A stretch of 64,000 nucleotides of DNA from CAILHX01 sp964511385 (lineage in GTDB: Bacteria > Pseudomonadota > Gammaproteobacteria > Burkholderiales > Methylophilaceae): positions 62,001 through 126,000 of the forward strand of contig CAZEFE010000001.1 of the NCBI GenBank assembly GCA_964511385.1, given 5' to 3'. The position numbers were made by a program, and so were the translations under genes. The notes beneath the pieces are model-generated. The model was not told where the DNA came from. It worked only from the letters and a program-made list of their open reading frames with translations, and did no database searches. Positions 34,133 through 47,359 of this stretch are shown piece after piece. Positions within the stretch are counted from its first letter, which is position 1, and each line of letters starts with the position of its first letter.

Positions 34133-34933
34133 ATGGTGAAGGTGGTGATTGCCGGATGTTCCGGGCGCATGGGGCATGCGCTGCTGCAGGGCGTGGTTGA
34201 AGATGCCGAGCTGACGTTGCATGGCGCGCTGGATCGCGCGGGAAGCCCCGCCATCGGCCGCGATGCGGGCGAACTGTTTGGTGCCCCGTGCGGTGTCAAG
34301 GTAACGGATAACATGGCGGCAGCGCTGGCTGGTGCCGATGTGCTGGTGGATTTCACCCGCCCCGAGGCGAGCATGGAATATATCGCCGCCTGCCGCCAAT
34401 CAGGCACCGCGCTGGTGATCGGTACCACCGGGTTTTCGGTCGAGCAGAAGCAGGCCATTACCGCTGCCGCGCAGGACATCGGCATCGTGTTTGCGCCCAA
34501 CATGAGCGTGGGCGTCAACCTGCTGATCAATCTGGTGCAGTCCGCGGCCAAGGTGCTGTCGGAAGGTTATGACATCGAAATTATCGAGGCGCATCACCGG
34601 CACAAGGTCGACGCGCCTTCCGGTACCGCCTTGCGCCTGGGCGAAGCCGCCGCCAGTGCGCTGGGACGCGACCTGTCCCAGTGCGCCGTGTACGGCCGCG
34701 AAGGCGTCACCGGCGAGCGCGATCCGTCCACCATCGGCTTTGCCACGGTGCGTGGCGGCGATGTGGTGGGCGACCACACGGTGCTGTTTGCTGGCATTGG
34801 CGAGCGCGTGGAATTGACGCACAAGGCCAGCAGCCGCGCCACATTTGCGCTGGGAGCATTACGCGCGGCCAAGTTCCTCGCCGACAAGAAATCCGGCTTA
34901 TTTGATATGCAGGACGTGCTTGGCTTGAGGTAG
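34133..34933 (+). CDS. dapB: 4-hydroxy-tetrahydrodipicolinate reductase DapB
   Basis: DapB makes tetrahydrodipicolinate in the lysine and meso-diaminopimelate pathway, using NAD(P)H in the cytosol. The 266-residue protein shows the nucleotide-binding VVIAGCSGRMG at its start, VLVDFTRPEA, the GTTGF loop, and the substrate site EIIEAHHRHKVDAPSGTAL with catalytic His-His and Lys. Length is normal. It is tightly linked to bamE. Confidence 0.97.
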   Translation: MVKVVIAGCSGRMGHALLQGVVEDAELTLHGALDRAGSPAIGRDAGELFGAPCGVKVTDNMAAALAGADVLVDFTRPEASMEYIAACRQSGTALVIGTTGFSVEQKQAITAAAQDIGIVFAPNMSVGVNLLINLVQSAAKVLSEGYDIEIIEAHHRHKVDAPSGTALRLGEAAASALGRDLSQCAVYGREGVTGERDPSTIGFATVRGGDVVGDHTVLFAGIGERVELTHKASSRATFALGALRAAKFLADKKSGLFDMQDVLGLR

Positions 34934-35021
34934 CTGCAACAGGTCGGCAAGTACGCGAGGCTGCCCCTTGGGCGTAAATCGGCCTTACCGGGAGCGGGTT
35001 TTATGGCAACACTATCAAGGG

Positions 35022-35531
35022 TTACCAGTACTTGGGATAGTTCGTTTCCCGCGTCAGGTTGTTGTAGACCAAAGCCACCAGCACCACGATGACTGCCCCG
35101 AATAGCGTAGGGGTGAGCAGGAAACCCCAGCCCGGCTGCATGAGATAGATGATGACCGGGTTCGACCCCGCCGGCGGGTGTACGGTGCGGGTTGCCATCA
35201 TGACGGCGATGGCGGTGCCCACTGCCATTGCGACGCTCCACCAGTGCGGCCCGAATAGCATCAAGAATACCAATCCCGACAGCGAACTCAGCAGGTGGCC
35301 CAGGATCACGTTTCTGGGTTGGGAGAACGGCACGTCCGGATAACCGAATACCAGTACGCAGGATGCGCCGAACGAGCCTAGCACCAACGGGATGGCAGTG
35401 CTTACGGTTAGGCCGGCGACTGCGGCAATGGCCAGGAATCCGCCCAGCCATGCCAGCGCAATGGCTTTGTTGCTGGCCTTGGGAGGTAATGCGGCGCCAT
35501 CGCCTTTGATGCGGTTAATGAAGGGGAGCAT
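35022..35531 (-). CDS. HPP-family integral membrane protein
   Basis: The 169-residue protein has four membrane helices and the signature VHPPAGSNP that names the HPP family; relatives have been linked to nitrite transport in cyanobacteria. The ATG at 35531 is chosen because GAGGA lies 8 nt upstream; one at 35546 is possible. It overlaps the upstream TetR gene by 17 nt, so the two form an operon and the HPP protein is a probable target or co-regulated partner. Confidence 0.85.
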   Translation of the reverse strand: MLPFINRIKGDGAALPPKASNKAIALAWLGGFLAIAAVAGLTVSTAIPLVLGSFGASCVLVFGYPDVPFSQPRNVILGHLLSSLSGLVFLMLFGPHWWSVAMAVGTAIAVMMATRTVHPPAGSNPVIIYLMQPGWGFLLTPTLFGAVIVVLVALVYNNLTRETNYPKYW

Positions 35532-36126
35532 GTCGTGTTTCCTCATTGGTGTGATGGGTTAATAGAATTGCTGCAATGTGCCTGGCGGTCTGTGCGGCGT
35601 GGTTGCCGGGGGTGACCTGCTCGGTGACGATAGCGCCTTCCATCAGTAATGCCAGTTGCGCTGCCAACGGGTCTGCCGTGGCGATGGGCAATTGCGCGCA
35701 CAGGGCGCGGATGTCGTCCAGCACCAGTTCCTTGTGGCGCGCGGCCAGAGTGCGGAACGGATGCTGCGGGTCGGCATATTCCGCGGCGACGTTGATGAAG
35801 GCGCAGCCGTGGAAATCGGCTTCGGCAAACCATGCCGCCAGAAAATCAAACAATGCCAGCAGTTTGGCCTCGGGCTTGGGTGGCGCTTGATCCAGGTGCT
35901 GCTGCATCCAGTTGCGCCAGCGTTGGTCGCGCAGGTTCAAAAACTCGGCAATCAGGCCGTCTTTTGAGCGGAAATGCAGGTACAGGCTCTGCCTGGCAAC
36001 ACCGGCTTTTTCCAGGATGGCGTCAATGCTGGTAGTGCGGATGCCCTGCTGGTAGAACAGGGTGCAAGCGGCCTCCAGCAGGGCGTTGCGGGTGGGGGAT
36101 GCGTTTTGTGTCGGCGGGTTGTGCAT
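35515..36126 (-). CDS. TetR-family transcriptional regulator
   Basis: The 203-residue protein has a TetR helix-turn-helix at about residues 25-60 (TTSIDAILEKAGVARQSLYL, then HFRSKDGLIAEFL) and an all-helical ligand domain with HGCAFINVAAEYADPQHPF, a pattern found in regulators of the LmrA/YxaF-like group. The ligand is unknown. It is upstream of and overlaps the HPP gene, suggesting autoregulation of both. Confidence 0.9.
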   Translation of the reverse strand: MHNPPTQNASPTRNALLEAACTLFYQQGIRTTSIDAILEKAGVARQSLYLHFRSKDGLIAEFLNLRDQRWRNWMQQHLDQAPPKPEAKLLALFDFLAAWFAEADFHGCAFINVAAEYADPQHPFRTLAARHKELVLDDIRALCAQLPIATADPLAAQLALLMEGAIVTEQVTPGNHAAQTARHIAAILLTHHTNEETRHAPLH

Positions 36127-36196
36127 GTCGGCCTGGCCTGTATCCGGATAGAACGATGAGTCTATTAAACGGAGTTGGCCGTTAGACTGTCAATCT

Positions 36197-36465
36197 AGGG
36201 CGTGTTCACACGCATTTCGCGTCTGCGACGGGGGCGATCTGGGATGCCATCCGCGAAGCAAGACGCGCCGAATTGCAGGCCACTTCAAGCGGCTTGCGAC
36301 AAAGGAGGGCGCCCAAATCGCCCCCGTCCCGCAGGGTTGCCAAGATAACACGCGTCTGCTGCGTTGCGAAGCTTGCGAATGGAACAACCATTCGCCGCGC
36401 CTCGCGCCTTGCATCCATCGCGTTATCTTGGCAACGCAGGCGTGAAATGCGTGTGAGCACGCCCT
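36197..36465. repeat. 269-bp nested-palindrome (MITE/BIME-like) element
   Basis: Outer arms at 36197-36227 and 36435-36465 are 31 nt long and complementary apart from about three positions. Inside are a second stem (36227-36238 with 36317-36328, 12 bp perfect) and a third (36336-36354 with 36419-36435, two extra bases in one arm). A terminal hairpin lies at 36375-36395 (8 bp, loop AACAA). No gene is present. The layout is a cloverleaf-like fold between the TetR gene and carA. Confidence 0.8.
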
Positions 36466-36542
36466 GGTTGTGCCGGGAGGCGGTCGGGCGAGTTGCATTT
36501 GATACCCGATGCCTGTTGCGCTATAATTACAAAAATTCAAAG

Positions 36543-36571
36543 CGGGGTGAGCGGACAGCTTGCCCCGTTTT
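36543..36571 (+). terminator. Terminator-like hairpin in the carA leader (possible attenuator)
   Basis: A 10-bp RNA stem (36543-36552 with 36558-36567, two G-U pairs) with loop GGACA is followed directly by TTTT. It lies 52 nt before the carA start, inside the probable leader, so it may act as an attenuator controlled by pyrimidine or arginine supply; that role is inferred. Confidence 0.5.
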
Positions 36572-36622
36572 GTATGTCTACTGCCTGAACGGCAAAAACA
36601 CAATGAATTCAAGGGGTTGAAA

Positions 36623-37756
36623 TTGTCACAAAGCTCGCCAGCCATACTCGTGCTCGAAGATGGAACCGTGTTTCGTGGCGTTTCAATAGGCGCCAGCGGT
36701 TCCACGATCGGCGAGGTGGTGTTCAATACCGCCATGACCGGTTATCAGGAAATTCTCACCGACCCGTCCTATACCGAACAGATTGTTACCCTGACTTATC
36801 CTCACATCGGCAATTACGGCGTCAACACTGAAGATGTCGAGTCCGACAAGGTGTATGCCGCCGGGCTGGTGATCCGTGACCTGCCTCTGACGATGAGCAA
36901 CTGGCGCGCCAGCCAGCCGCTTTCCGATTACCTGCAAGCCAATAATGTGGTGGCGATTGCCGAAATCGATACCCGCAAACTGACCCGTATCCTGCGCGAA
37001 AAAGGTGCGCAGGCCGGCTGTATCATGGCCGGCACCATTGATGAGGCGGCTGCGCTGGAAAAGGCGCGCTCCTTCCCCGGCCTGTCGGGCATGGATCTGG
37101 CCAAGGTGGTCAGCTGCAAGCAGCCCTACGTTGCGGAAGAGGGCGAATGGGCGCTGGGCAGCGGTTATGCCAAGCCGGTTGCGCCGGAGTTCCATGTCGT
37201 GGCGTTCGACTATGGCGTCAAGCGCAACATCCTGCGCATGCTTACTTCCCGCGGCTGCAAGGTGACCGTGCTGCCGGCACAGGCGACCGCCGAGCAGGCG
37301 CAAGCGCTGAAGCCGGACGGGGTGTTCCTGTCCAATGGCCCTGGCGATCCCGAGCCATGCGATTACGCGATTAATGCGATCCGCACGCTGGTGGATGCCG
37401 GCATCCCGACGTACGGCATCTGTCTTGGCCATCAACTGCTGGCGCTGGCCAGCGGCGCCAAGACGGTCAAGATGAAATTCGGCCATCACGGCGCCAATCA
37501 CCCGGTGCAGGACCTAGACGACAAGCGTGTGTTCATCACCAGCCAAAACCACGGTTTTGCGGTGGATGCGGCAACGTTGCCGGCCAACGTGCGTGCCACG
37601 CACGTATCGCTGTTTGATGGCAGTTTGCAAGGCATCACGCGTACGGATAAACCTGCGTTCAGTTTCCAGGGGCACCCGGAAGCCAGCCCTGGCCCCAAGG
37701 AAATGAGTTATTTGTTCGATCGCTTCATTGACCTGATGCGTAGCCATAAACGATAA
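36623..37756 (+). CDS. carA: Carbamoyl-phosphate synthase small (glutaminase) subunit CarA
   Basis: CarA releases ammonia from glutamine for CarB, feeding arginine and pyrimidine synthesis. The class I amidotransferase domain has the nucleophile Cys in TYGICLGHQLLALASG and the His in FQGHPEASPGP. The N-terminal half carries NTAMTGYQEILTDPSY and TLTYPHIGNYGVN. I place the start at the TTG at 36623, with AAGGGG six bases upstream, giving 377 residues as in the family; no ATG fits. carB begins 8 nt after the stop. Confidence 0.95.
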   Translation: MSQSSPAILVLEDGTVFRGVSIGASGSTIGEVVFNTAMTGYQEILTDPSYTEQIVTLTYPHIGNYGVNTEDVESDKVYAAGLVIRDLPLTMSNWRASQPLSDYLQANNVVAIAEIDTRKLTRILREKGAQAGCIMAGTIDEAAALEKARSFPGLSGMDLAKVVSCKQPYVAEEGEWALGSGYAKPVAPEFHVVAFDYGVKRNILRMLTSRGCKVTVLPAQATAEQAQALKPDGVFLSNGPGDPEPCDYAINAIRTLVDAGIPTYGICLGHQLLALASGAKTVKMKFGHHGANHPVQDLDDKRVFITSQNHGFAVDAATLPANVRATHVSLFDGSLQGITRTDKPAFSFQGHPEASPGPKEMSYLFDRFIDLMRSHKR

Positions 37757-37764
37757 GAGCCGCC

Positions 37765-40968
<3,204 letters not shown>

Positions 40969-40995
40969 TAATAGTATTAAGGCACTCGCACAGAG

Positions 40996-41031
40996 AAACC
41001 ACGCCGCCTGGTCGGTGTGGTTTACTTTTTT
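40996..41031 (+). terminator. Intrinsic terminator after carB
   Basis: An 11-bp stem (40996-41006 with 41013-41023, one wobble) closes the loop CCTGGT and is followed by a T-run at 41026-41031. It ends the carAB transcript before greA. Confidence 0.85.
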
Positions 41032-41141
41032 GTGGCAAGAATTCAAGCAACAGTGCAAACGCTGCGCAAGTGGATAAAGCGTCGCAGACGCGGCTCGCGG
41101 GTGGTTTGTACCAGGTTTAATTTGTAGAAAGAATAACTGAC

Positions 41142-41618
41142 GTGATTAAAATTCCTTTAACAGTACGTGGCGCCGAATTGTTGCGCGCCGAACTGCAACA
41201 TCTCAAGAGCGTGGAGCGCCCGAATGTGATTAACGCTATTTCGGAAGCGCGGGCACAGGGCGACCTGTCTGAAAATGCCGAGTACGATGCGGCAAAGGAG
41301 CGACAAAGTTTTGTCGAGGGCCGCATTGCGGAAATTGAAGCCAAGCTGTCCAATGCGCAGGTCATCGACCCTTCGCAGCTGGATGCGGATGGCCGCTGCG
41401 TGTTCGGCGCGACGATAGAGCTGGAAGACGCCGATAGTGGTGACGCCGTGACCTACCAGATCGTTGGTGATGACGAAGCCGACATCAAGCAGGGCAAGAT
41501 TTCCGTCAGCTCGCCTATTGCGCGTGCACTGATCGGCCGTTCGGTGGGTGATGTGGCTGATGTGCAGGCACCGGGCGGGATCAAGTCTTTCGAAATCGTG
41601 AACGTACAATACATCTGA
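41142..41618 (+). CDS. greA: Transcription elongation factor GreA
   Basis: GreA inserts into the RNA polymerase secondary channel and promotes cleavage of backtracked RNA. The 158-residue protein starts with GTG at 41142 (MIKIPLTVRGAELLRAEL). It has the acidic coiled-coil tip in ARAQGDLSENAEYDAAKE, and the C-terminal FKBP-like domain with YQIVGDDEADIKQGKISVSS. Length matches the family. It starts the greA-DUF4149 pair before convergent yhbY. Confidence 0.97.
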   Translation: MIKIPLTVRGAELLRAELQHLKSVERPNVINAISEARAQGDLSENAEYDAAKERQSFVEGRIAEIEAKLSNAQVIDPSQLDADGRCVFGATIELEDADSGDAVTYQIVGDDEADIKQGKISVSSPIARALIGRSVGDVADVQAPGGIKSFEIVNVQYI

Positions 41619-41631
41619 GGCATTGCGCCGA

Positions 41632-42081
41632 ATGAACAGAAGTCTGGACCATGCTGCGCTGTTGCTTGTGACCGCCTGGGTGGGCGCATTGTGGGCGATC
41701 GGCGGCCTGGCCGCGCCGGTGCTGTTTCAGGCGATACCGGACAAGATGCAAGCCGGCGCGCTGGCCGGGCAGATGTTCACCTGGCTGGCGTATTTCGGCA
41801 TCGCCAGCGCGTTGCTGTTGCTGCTGATCAGGCTCGCCGGGTTCGGTCTGCTGGCGCTCCGGCAGGGATATTTCTGGATCGTTGTGGCGATGCTGTTGCT
41901 GGTGTTGGCCGGGCAGTTGGGCATCCAGCCGATATTGGTCAAGCTCAAGATGATGGCGTTGCCTGCCGACGTGATGCAAAGTGTGTTTGCCGATCGTTTC
42001 CGACACTGGCACGGCATTGCCAGTGTCGCTTACCTGGTGGAATGTCTGCTGGGTGCGGCGCTGGTGCTCAAGGCAAGGTGA
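41632..42081 (+). CDS. DUF4149-family membrane protein
   Basis: The 149-residue protein has four hydrophobic helices and the features AALLLVTAWVGALWAIGGLA, then PVLFQAIPDK and FRHWHGIASVAYLVE near the end. These match DUF4149 proteins that sit between greA and yhbY/rlmE in betaproteobacteria; function is unknown. The ATG at 41632 follows greA by 13 nt, so they are co-transcribed. The 3' end overlaps yhbY by 14 nt. Confidence 0.85.
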   Translation: MNRSLDHAALLLVTAWVGALWAIGGLAAPVLFQAIPDKMQAGALAGQMFTWLAYFGIASALLLLLIRLAGFGLLALRQGYFWIVVAMLLLVLAGQLGIQPILVKLKMMALPADVMQSVFADRFRHWHGIASVAYLVECLLGAALVLKAR

Positions 42082-42361
42082 TTTGCGGCTTGTCGGCGCG
42101 GCGGTAAATCACCAGCTGCTTGCCGATATGCTGTACCGCCACGGCGGAGAGCTTTTCGCAGATTTCCTGCAACATCTGGATGCGCAACTCGCGCTCGTCA
42201 CTCTGCACCTTGACCTTGATGAGTTCGTGAGCGTTGAGGCTGACGTCGATTTCCCGCAGCACGGTATCGGATAAACCATTGTTGCCTATCATGACCACCG
42301 GGTTGAGGGCATGCCCCAACGCACGAAGGTAGCTGATTTGTTTGGAGTTCAATTTTTTCAT
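42068..42361 (-). CDS. yhbY: Ribosome-assembly RNA-binding protein YhbY
   Basis: YhbY is a CRM-domain protein that associates with pre-50S ribosomes. The 97-residue product begins MKKLNSKQISYLRALGHALN at 42361 and contains the CRM loop MIGNNGLSD and ELIKVKV. It faces rlmE, 73 nt away, giving the standard divergent yhbY/rlmE arrangement. Confidence 0.94.
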   Translation of the reverse strand: MKKLNSKQISYLRALGHALNPVVMIGNNGLSDTVLREIDVSLNAHELIKVKVQSDERELRIQMLQEICEKLSAVAVQHIGKQLVIYRRADKPQITLP

Positions 42362-42434
42362 GGCGCAATTATACCAACTGGAGCAGGACATAAACTTTAT
42401 TTGCTCCGGTTTTATCGGTGCCTGACATAAGCTT

Positions 42435-43058
42435 ATGAAAAGAACCAGAACCAGCAAGGCCTGGATGCGGGAGCACCTGAATGACGAGTTCGTCAAGCTG
42501 GCGAACAAGGAAGGTTATCGTGCGCGCGCGGCCTACAAACTGATGGAGCTGGACGACAAGGAAAAGCTGATTCGTCCCGGCATGACGGTGGTTGACCTCG
42601 GCGCCACACCCGGCAGCTGGTCGCAGGTGGTGGCGCAGCGGCTGCAAGGCAGCGGACGGATGATTGCGCTGGATTTGCTGGAAATGCAGCCGATCCGCGG
42701 CGTGGAGTTCATCCAGGGCGATTTTACCGATGCGGAGGTGCTGGCGACGCTGGAAAAGTCGCTGGATAACACGCCGGTAGACCTTGTGATTTCGGATATG
42801 GCCCCCAATATGAGTGGTATCGAGCTGGTCGACCAGGCGCGCGCGATGCATCTGGGGGAGTTGGCGCTGGATTTTGCGCTGGACTGGCTGAAACCCGGCG
42901 GCAACTTCCTAGTCAAATTGTTTATCGGCAGCGGGTTCGATGATTACGTAAAAGCCATGCGCAAACACTTTGACAAGGTGGCAACGCGCAAGCCCAAAGC
43001 CTCGCGCGACCGCAGCAGCGAAGTTTATCTGCTGGGGCTCGGCTGCAAGGGAAAATGA
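42435..43058 (+). CDS. rlmE: 23S rRNA 2'-O-methyltransferase RlmE (FtsJ/RrmJ)
   Basis: RlmE methylates the ribose of U2552 in 23S rRNA with SAM, late in 50S assembly. The 207-residue protein has the K-D-K-E tetrad: Lys in RARAAYKLMELDDK, Asp in ISDMAPNMSG, Lys in FLVKLFIGSGFDDY and Glu in SSEVYLLGLG. The SAM loop VVDLGATPGSWSQV is intact. It precedes ftsH, as in most proteobacteria. Confidence 0.97.
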   Translation: MKRTRTSKAWMREHLNDEFVKLANKEGYRARAAYKLMELDDKEKLIRPGMTVVDLGATPGSWSQVVAQRLQGSGRMIALDLLEMQPIRGVEFIQGDFTDAEVLATLEKSLDNTPVDLVISDMAPNMSGIELVDQARAMHLGELALDFALDWLKPGGNFLVKLFIGSGFDDYVKAMRKHFDKVATRKPKASRDRSSEVYLLGLGCKGK

Positions 43059-43170
43059 GTGTCAGCGGCTGCATGGGCGCCCTGAAAATCCGGGCGCAAA
43101 ATTGTTTCAATCGGTTTAGAATGGTCATCTGTTGTTGACAGGACAACTGTCGGGAATCTAGGAAAATATC

Positions 43171-45069
<1,899 letters not shown>

Positions 45070-45073
45070 AAGA

Positions 45074-45100
45074 CAGGGGCTAGGGATGAACTAGCCCCTG
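45074..45100 (+). other. Hairpin between ftsH and folP
   Basis: A perfect 10-bp stem, CAGGGGCTAG (45074-45083) and CTAGCCCCTG (45091-45100), has a 7-nt loop. No T-tract follows, and GCCCCTAG immediately downstream could compete for the left arm. It may tune or process the mRNA just before folP. Confidence 0.55.
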
Positions 45101-45108
45101 GCCCCTAG

Positions 45109-45936
45109 ATGATTTTCCACTGCGGCCCACATCAACTCGACCTGTCCCGCCCGCTGGTCATGGGCATCGTCAATGTCACGCCGGATTCGTTTTCTGACGG
45201 CGGGCAGTTCGCCAGCGCGCAGCGCGCCATCGAGCACGGTCTCAAACTGGCGGCTGACGGTGCCGACATTCTCGATGTCGGCGGCGAGTCCACCCGCCCC
45301 AATGCACAGCCGGTGCCGCTGGAAGAAGAATTAAGGCGAGTCGTCCCGGTGATTGAAGGACTTAGCCGCGCCACCCGCATTCCGCTGTCGATAGACACCT
45401 ACAAGCCGCAGGTGATGCGCGCCGCGCTGAATGCGGGCGCCTGCATCATCAACGATATCCGCGCCTTGCAGGAGCCGGGAGCGGTGGAGGTTGCCGCGCA
45501 CAGCCATGCCGGCGTGTGCCTGATGCACATGCAGGGCACGCCGCAAACCATGCAGCATGAACCGACCTATGCGGACGTGGTGAGCGAAGTCTGCGATTTC
45601 CTGCAACAGCGCGCCCAGGTGTTGCTGGATGTCGGCGTGGCGCGCGAGCGCATTTTGCTGGACCCCGGCTTCGGTTTCGGCAAGCGCACCGTACACAACA
45701 TTACGCTGCTGCAACAGCTGCCGCGCCTGTGCGCACTGGGTTACCCGGTGCTGGCCGGGCTGTCGCGCAAATCGGTACTGGGCAAAATCGCCGGTGGCGA
45801 AGCAAGCGATCGCTTGCCGGCCAGCTTGGCTGCCGCCGTGATTGCCGCGTTAAACGGCGCTAAAATCCTGCGGGTGCATGACGTAAAAGCCACCGTGGAT
45901 GCGCTCAGGGTAGTGCAGGCGGTACAACAAGGATAA
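45109..45936 (+). CDS. folP: Dihydropteroate synthase FolP
   Basis: FolP condenses p-aminobenzoate with dihydropterin pyrophosphate in folate synthesis and is the sulfonamide target. The 275-residue TIM barrel has MGIVNVTPDSFSDGG, ILDVGGESTRPNA, CIINDI and ILLDPGFGFGKR in order. Length is normal. It lies between ftsH and glmM (6 nt to glmM), the common ftsH-folP-glmM order. Confidence 0.97.
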   Translation: MIFHCGPHQLDLSRPLVMGIVNVTPDSFSDGGQFASAQRAIEHGLKLAADGADILDVGGESTRPNAQPVPLEEELRRVVPVIEGLSRATRIPLSIDTYKPQVMRAALNAGACIINDIRALQEPGAVEVAAHSHAGVCLMHMQGTPQTMQHEPTYADVVSEVCDFLQQRAQVLLDVGVARERILLDPGFGFGKRTVHNITLLQQLPRLCALGYPVLAGLSRKSVLGKIAGGEASDRLPASLAAAVIAALNGAKILRVHDVKATVDALRVVQAVQQG

Positions 45937-45942
45937 TCAGCA

Positions 45943-47292
45943 ATGGGTAGAAAATATTTTGGCACCGATGGCATTCGCGGGCGCGTGGGAACGGCACCGA
46001 TTACCCCGGATTTCGTGATGCGCCTGGGTTATGCCGCCGGGCGCGTGCTGACCGGGCTGGACAGCCATTTGGCCCCCGGCACCCATCCGGCAGTGCTGAT
46101 AGGCAAAGACACCCGCATTTCCGGCTACATGCTGGAATCCGCCCTGCAAGCCGGGCTCTCCGCCGCCGGGGTGGATGTGCTGCTCACCGGCCCGATGCCT
46201 ACGCCGGCAGTGGCTTACCTCACCCGCGCCTTGCGCGCGCAGGCCGGCATCGTTATTTCTGCCTCGCATAACCCGTTTGAAGATAACGGCATCAAGTTTT
46301 TTTCCGGCTTCGGCACCAAACTGCCGGACACCATCGAGCGCCAGATCGAGGCGGCGCTGGACCAGCCCATGCCGGTGCAACCCTCGGCCCAGCTGGGCAA
46401 GGCGCGGCGCATTAACGATGCGCCCGGGCGCTATATTGAATTCTGCAAAAGCACTTTCCCCAACGCGCTGGACCTGCGCGGCCTGAACATTGTGGTGGAT
46501 TGCGCCCATGGCGCGACCTACCACATTGCGCCTCACGTCCTGCACGAACTGGGGGCGGAGGTGATCAGCATCGGCGCGCAGCCTGACGGCATGAACATCA
46601 ACCACGAGTGCGGCTCCACCCATCCGCAAGCCATGCGCCAGGCGGTGTTGCAGCACGGTGCCGATCTGGGCATTGCGCTGGATGGCGACGGTGACCGGGT
46701 GGTGATGGTGGATGCCGCGGGCAACCTGCTGGATGGTGATTTGCTGCTCTACATCATTGCCGCGCAGCGGCACCGCACCGGGCAGTTGCAGGGCGGCGTG
46801 GTCGGTACGCTGATGACCAACCTGGCATTCGAGCACGCCATGCAGCGCCTGAACATCCCGTTTGCCCGCGCCAAGGTCGGCGACCGTTATGTGCTGGAGA
46901 AAATGCATGCCGAAGGCTGGATGCTGGGCGGCGAAAATTCCGGCCATATCCTGTGCCTGGACCGGCATACCAGCGGTGACGGCATCATTGCCGCGCTGCA
47001 GGTGCTGGCGGCCATGTGCGAAAGCGGGCAGTCGCTGCAAGCGCTGCTGGGCGACCTGAAGCTTTATCCGCAGGTGCTGGTCAATGTGAAAATGGACAAG
47101 GCGCTGGACCTGGCGAGCCCCGCCATCCAGTCCGCGGTGTCTGCCGCCGAAGCCGAGTTGAATGGCACCGGCCGCGTGTTGTTGAGGCCATCGGGCACCG
47201 AGCCGAAAGTACGGGTGATGGTGGAAGGCCAGGACAAGGCGCAGGTGGAAGCCCTGGCGGAAAACATTGCGGCCGTGGTCCGGGCCAGTTGA
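45943..47292 (+). CDS. glmM: Phosphoglucosamine mutase GlmM
   Basis: GlmM converts glucosamine-6-P to glucosamine-1-P for UDP-GlcNAc, needed for peptidoglycan and LPS. The 449-residue protein starts with GRKYFGTDGIRG. It has the active-site phosphoserine S108 in VISASHNPFEDNG, the metal loop DGDGDRVVMVD, and the phosphate site RPSGTEPKVRVMVEG. All key residues are intact. Confidence 0.98.
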   Translation: MGRKYFGTDGIRGRVGTAPITPDFVMRLGYAAGRVLTGLDSHLAPGTHPAVLIGKDTRISGYMLESALQAGLSAAGVDVLLTGPMPTPAVAYLTRALRAQAGIVISASHNPFEDNGIKFFSGFGTKLPDTIERQIEAALDQPMPVQPSAQLGKARRINDAPGRYIEFCKSTFPNALDLRGLNIVVDCAHGATYHIAPHVLHELGAEVISIGAQPDGMNINHECGSTHPQAMRQAVLQHGADLGIALDGDGDRVVMVDAAGNLLDGDLLLYIIAAQRHRTGQLQGGVVGTLMTNLAFEHAMQRLNIPFARAKVGDRYVLEKMHAEGWMLGGENSGHILCLDRHTSGDGIIAALQVLAAMCESGQSLQALLGDLKLYPQVLVNVKMDKALDLASPAIQSAVSAAEAELNGTGRVLLRPSGTEPKVRVMVEGQDKAQVEALAENIAAVVRAS

Positions 47293-47359
47293 CCGCGCGT
47301 TGCCAATTCTTCACCTGAATTAAACATTTCTGCAATGTGGCGGCGGCATGCTGTGCCGC

